DNA of 64,000 nt from Epiperipatus broadwayi (Eukaryota > Onychophora > Udeonychophora > Euonychophora > Peripatidae), in NCBI GenBank assembly GCA_028023455.1, contig JAQFVV010006221.1, positions 11,026,825-11,090,824 of the forward strand. The letters run 5' to 3'. The notes below the pieces were generated by a model. That model searched no databases and was not told the origin of the DNA. It saw only the letters and a list, made by a program, of their open reading frames with translations. The position numbers were made by a program, and so were the translations under genes. This document shows, in pieces, positions 61,264 through 64,000 of this stretch (position 1 is the stretch's first letter; each line of letters opens with the position of its first letter).

Positions 61264-61877
61264 AGGTACTAGTTTAAAGGATGCTCTCCACCATTTTTGT
61301 TTCTAAGAGGAACCCTAAACCCACCACTGACACAACCATGTGGTAAATAAAGTTGCAAAATATACAGCATTCTCATAGGTAGTGTTGCAATTATTTTAAC
61401 CATTAGTTAAAAAATCACAATTTTCGTTAATAATTAAAAAATAAACATGCAAATTTTGTAATACTATGCTTAATTAAATGACATAACCAAAAGATAAAAT
61501 TTCAGCCATTTTAGTATTAAAATACTGTAACCAAAAGAAAAATTGCATAAGCGCAAACAAGAAATGTGTGTAAGCTAAAATAATCTAATATTATAATTAA
61601 CCAAAAAAAAAAAAAATCCACAAAAACATTTCCAATTTGTTGTGTGTAAACTAACACTTTCTACTATTAAAATGTTTGATCTTTTGGTCATGTCATGGTT
61701 CTACAAAATGTGCACATTTATTTTTTAATTATTGATGGAAATTGCAATTTTTTTAACTAATGATCAAAATAATTGGTGTGTTGTGTGACTTTATTTATTG
61801 CTTTGTTGGGTCAATGGAAGATTTGGGGCTCCTCTTAGAAACCAAAATGGTAGAGAATGCACTCTAAACTAGTACCT
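61264..61877. mobile_element. Foldback element with ~260-290 bp arms (family G)
   Basis: AGGTACTAGTTTAAAGGATG at the left end pairs with the right end ...CTCTAAACTAGTACCT. Pairing continues inward through TTTCTAAGAGGA, CATTAGTTAAAAAA, AATAATTAAAAAATAAA and GACATAACCAAAAGAT to a loop near 61560-61620. The arms have diverged and carry indels. No ORF. It lies immediately upstream of the Penelope-like element at 61.95 kb, but I see no functional link. Confidence 0.85.
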
Positions 61878-61949
61878 ATAAATAAAATGTTATCTGGGTA
61901 CATAAACATGTATAATTAATTGTAGTAAAAATATAAATACCAAATACTT

Positions 61950-62880
61950 ATTTTGTGTATAATGGACATTATAAGCAGATTTTGGGTACTCTGATGGGCT
62001 CACCTATCCTAAGGGTAATAGCTAATATATTCATGGAATATGTAGAAATCTGTGCTTTAGAGTCAGTACCTTTAAAACCTCATTTGGTTCAGATATATAA
62101 ATGATACATTTACCATCTAGCAAAGTGGTAATGATAAATTATATAATTTTTCAAACAATATACATCCTAAAATTAAATTTACAATGGAAGCAGATACTAA
62201 TGATGTACTTGCCACCAAAAAACAGAATATTTTATCTTTTTCAATTTTTAGAAAATCTACACACTTTGACAGTTATTTACAATTTTCATCACACCATCAT
62301 CCAACTTAAATTTTTCCTGTTCCAAAAACTCTTTTCATTAGAGCAATTAACTTTTCAGATAAATTAAATCTGGAAGAAAAAATAAATCATGTCAGCATAA
62401 TGTTTTATTTATTACCTAATAGCCATAATAATAAAACAATGCTCCAAGCCTTAATTCAGGCCTTAAACAATCAAAATAAGCAAAAAGAAGAACAATTATT
62501 AAAGTTTGTATTCCTTATATAAAAGGAACTACAGGTCATGTTGGATGCACTCTAAAACATTACAATATAAAGACAGCATATACTACTTATAAAAAAAAAA
62601 ATACATTCTATCCTAGTCTAAAGACACAATCCCTCTTGCCCATGGAATTTACAAAATTTCAGATAGCATTTGTAAAGCTTCTTATGTAGGTATGAGCAAT
62701 CATTGTTTCAATTCTAGAAAAGATGAACATTTTAATGCAGCTAAGAAGCACTCATCATCATCATCAATATTTCTCCATGCTGTAGATAGATGTTATAGTA
62801 TTGATTTTTCTAACACAAGAATAATATCCAATGTGACACTCCCAACAATGTCAAATCACAGAAGCTATGGGGATTCTTAA
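61950..62880 (+). pseudogene. Penelope-like element: reverse transcriptase and GIY-YIG remnant
   Basis: The 5' part reads YKQILGTLMGSP then ANIFMEYVE, the Q-x-x-G-x-x-M-G-S-P and A-N-x-x-M-E-x-x-E motifs of Penelope-type reverse transcriptases. After a frameshift, 62085-62114 encodes W-F-R-Y-I-N-D-T-F, the catalytic motif usually seen as Y-V-D-D, with the first aspartate changed to asparagine. HPKIKFTMEADTND follows as expected for the next motif. Thumb and linker are broken. At 62641-62880 an open frame gives HGIYKISDS, SYVGMSN, a catalytic-type arginine in NSRKDEH, and FLHAVDRCYSIDF, a good GIY-YIG endonuclease. Five or more frame breaks and the catalytic change make it inactive. It is the best-preserved element of this class here. 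Confidence 0.85.
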
Positions 62881-64000
62881 AAAGACAGATTCTTTCAATA
62901 AACACAATGAATGATACATGCAAATTACTTTCTATTAGGAAGAATTTTTAAAACCTCATTAATCTAAATAATTTCTGATATTTATTATTTCTAATTAATA
63001 GAAATTTCATTATTATTATACATCAATGTTTGCATCCCTTCTACAACTATTTTTATAATATTTATTATACGATGATCAGCGTGCCATGACTGAATTGTTG
63101 ATATATATATATATTACAATTAATTAATTATGCATGCATGTACTCTGATAAAATTTCATTTATATCTATAACCCATGAAAATCTTCATTTTAATATATAT
63201 ATACCATATGCTATCATTTAACAATGATGAATGGAATGCTATTTAAAAGATGATATAAATAAAAGTATGCTATATAATATTATGTGCTTTATATTCAATT
63301 AGAAAATAAAAGATGCTAATTTATTTAGTAATTATAAATATTATTTAATACATTAATTAATATCATGAATTACATTCAATTAATACTGGGAGTATCCAAC
63401 ACAAACGAATCATCTTATTTGAGCAGAATAATGCAGTAATATTAAAGAAGTAAATTTTTGAGTTTGTAAATAATTTGCTTTTTGATAATTTTAAAAAAAT
63501 AATTATTTATATATTTATTTCAATATTATGGATTTTTAAAATCTTTTGATTCAAATTTAATACCTGTAATAACATCATTTAATCGCTTTGGTAATTAAAA
63601 CTTTATTACATACAGCTTTTTTTTTTTTGTAAATTGTTTACTTTTCCAAAGAATACATTTTACCATTTAAAATTTTGCTTCATTAATTAAGTAAATATTT
63701 TCCACTTTATCTTAAACTGTTAATCCTTAAAAGTTATATATTTTTATTATTTAAAGTAAGCGTGACACAAAGTAACGGTAATAAACTAAGAAGTGCGTCA
63801 AGTGTAAATCATTTTGATTAGAAATTAAATATTTAGTTATTAATGTAAATGTTTTTCTTCTTAGATAAAAATATTTATTTTTTAAAAAATTTATTATTCA
63901 ATATAATATCGTATATATTTTAATAAAAACCTCTGTGTGTGTGACTAGTAATTATATGTATACAGATATTATAAGCATTTAAATCGTTCAGCTAGTGTGG
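62881..64000. other. AT-rich window end, nothing recognised
   Basis: There are AT runs near 63103 and 63198 and a short TG run near 63935. No gene or repeat match was found. Confidence 0.45.

Overview
This is a very AT-rich (about three-quarters A+T by eye) eukaryotic intergenic window made mostly of mobile elements. I could support no host protein-coding gene, no functional tRNA or rRNA, no CRISPR array and no bacterial-style operon. Penelope-like retroelements with GIY-YIG endonuclease remains, tRNA-derived SINEs, foldback elements, minisatellites and microsatellites together point to an invertebrate animal. A mollusc such as a cephalopod is my tentative guess, but no species-diagnostic gene is present and I hold this weakly.

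Layout. Positions 1-1123 carry a decayed Penelope-like element on the minus strand. Positions 1124-9520 are one structurally complete LTR retrotransposon: two near-identical LTRs of about 2.46 kb with TGTAA...TTACA ends, a tRNA-Lys-type primer binding site, a purine-rich tract before the 3' LTR, and an interior whose only substantial coding region is a repetitive coiled-coil protein. No reverse transcriptase, protease or integrase is visible, so it looks like a non-autonomous, LARD-like element. Positions 9521-10148 hold a second, degenerate PBS-like sequence and a repeat core. A 500-base assembly gap follows (10149-10648), with copies of a ~131-bp satellite on its right side.

From 10.9 kb to the end is a field of repeats. 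There are foldback elements at 12.3, 16.5, 22.8, 27.3, 48.2, 60.5 and 61.3 kb, and four copies of one MITE family at 25.6, 35.5, 52.4 and 54.7 kb. Three short tRNA-derived SINEs lie at 36.0, 48.9 and 57.1 kb, two with perfect 13-bp target-site duplications. A dispersed repeat occurs three times (33.7, 34.2 and 50.1 kb), one copy carrying a minisatellite of about ten 67-bp units. Further decayed Penelope-like elements lie at 14.4, 59.3 and 62 kb, and two further coiled-coil gag-like remnants at 26 and 39 kb on the minus strand. Between these are AT-rich stretches in which I recognise nothing.

How the parts relate. The 39-kb and 5-kb coiled-coil proteins share the same N-terminal layout and the same short repeats, which suggests one retroelement lineage. 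The SINEs have no body of their own and would depend on an autonomous element for mobility. The foldback elements would depend on DNA transposases not encoded here; a possible piggyBac-like fragment at 58.6 kb is the only transposase candidate and is weak.
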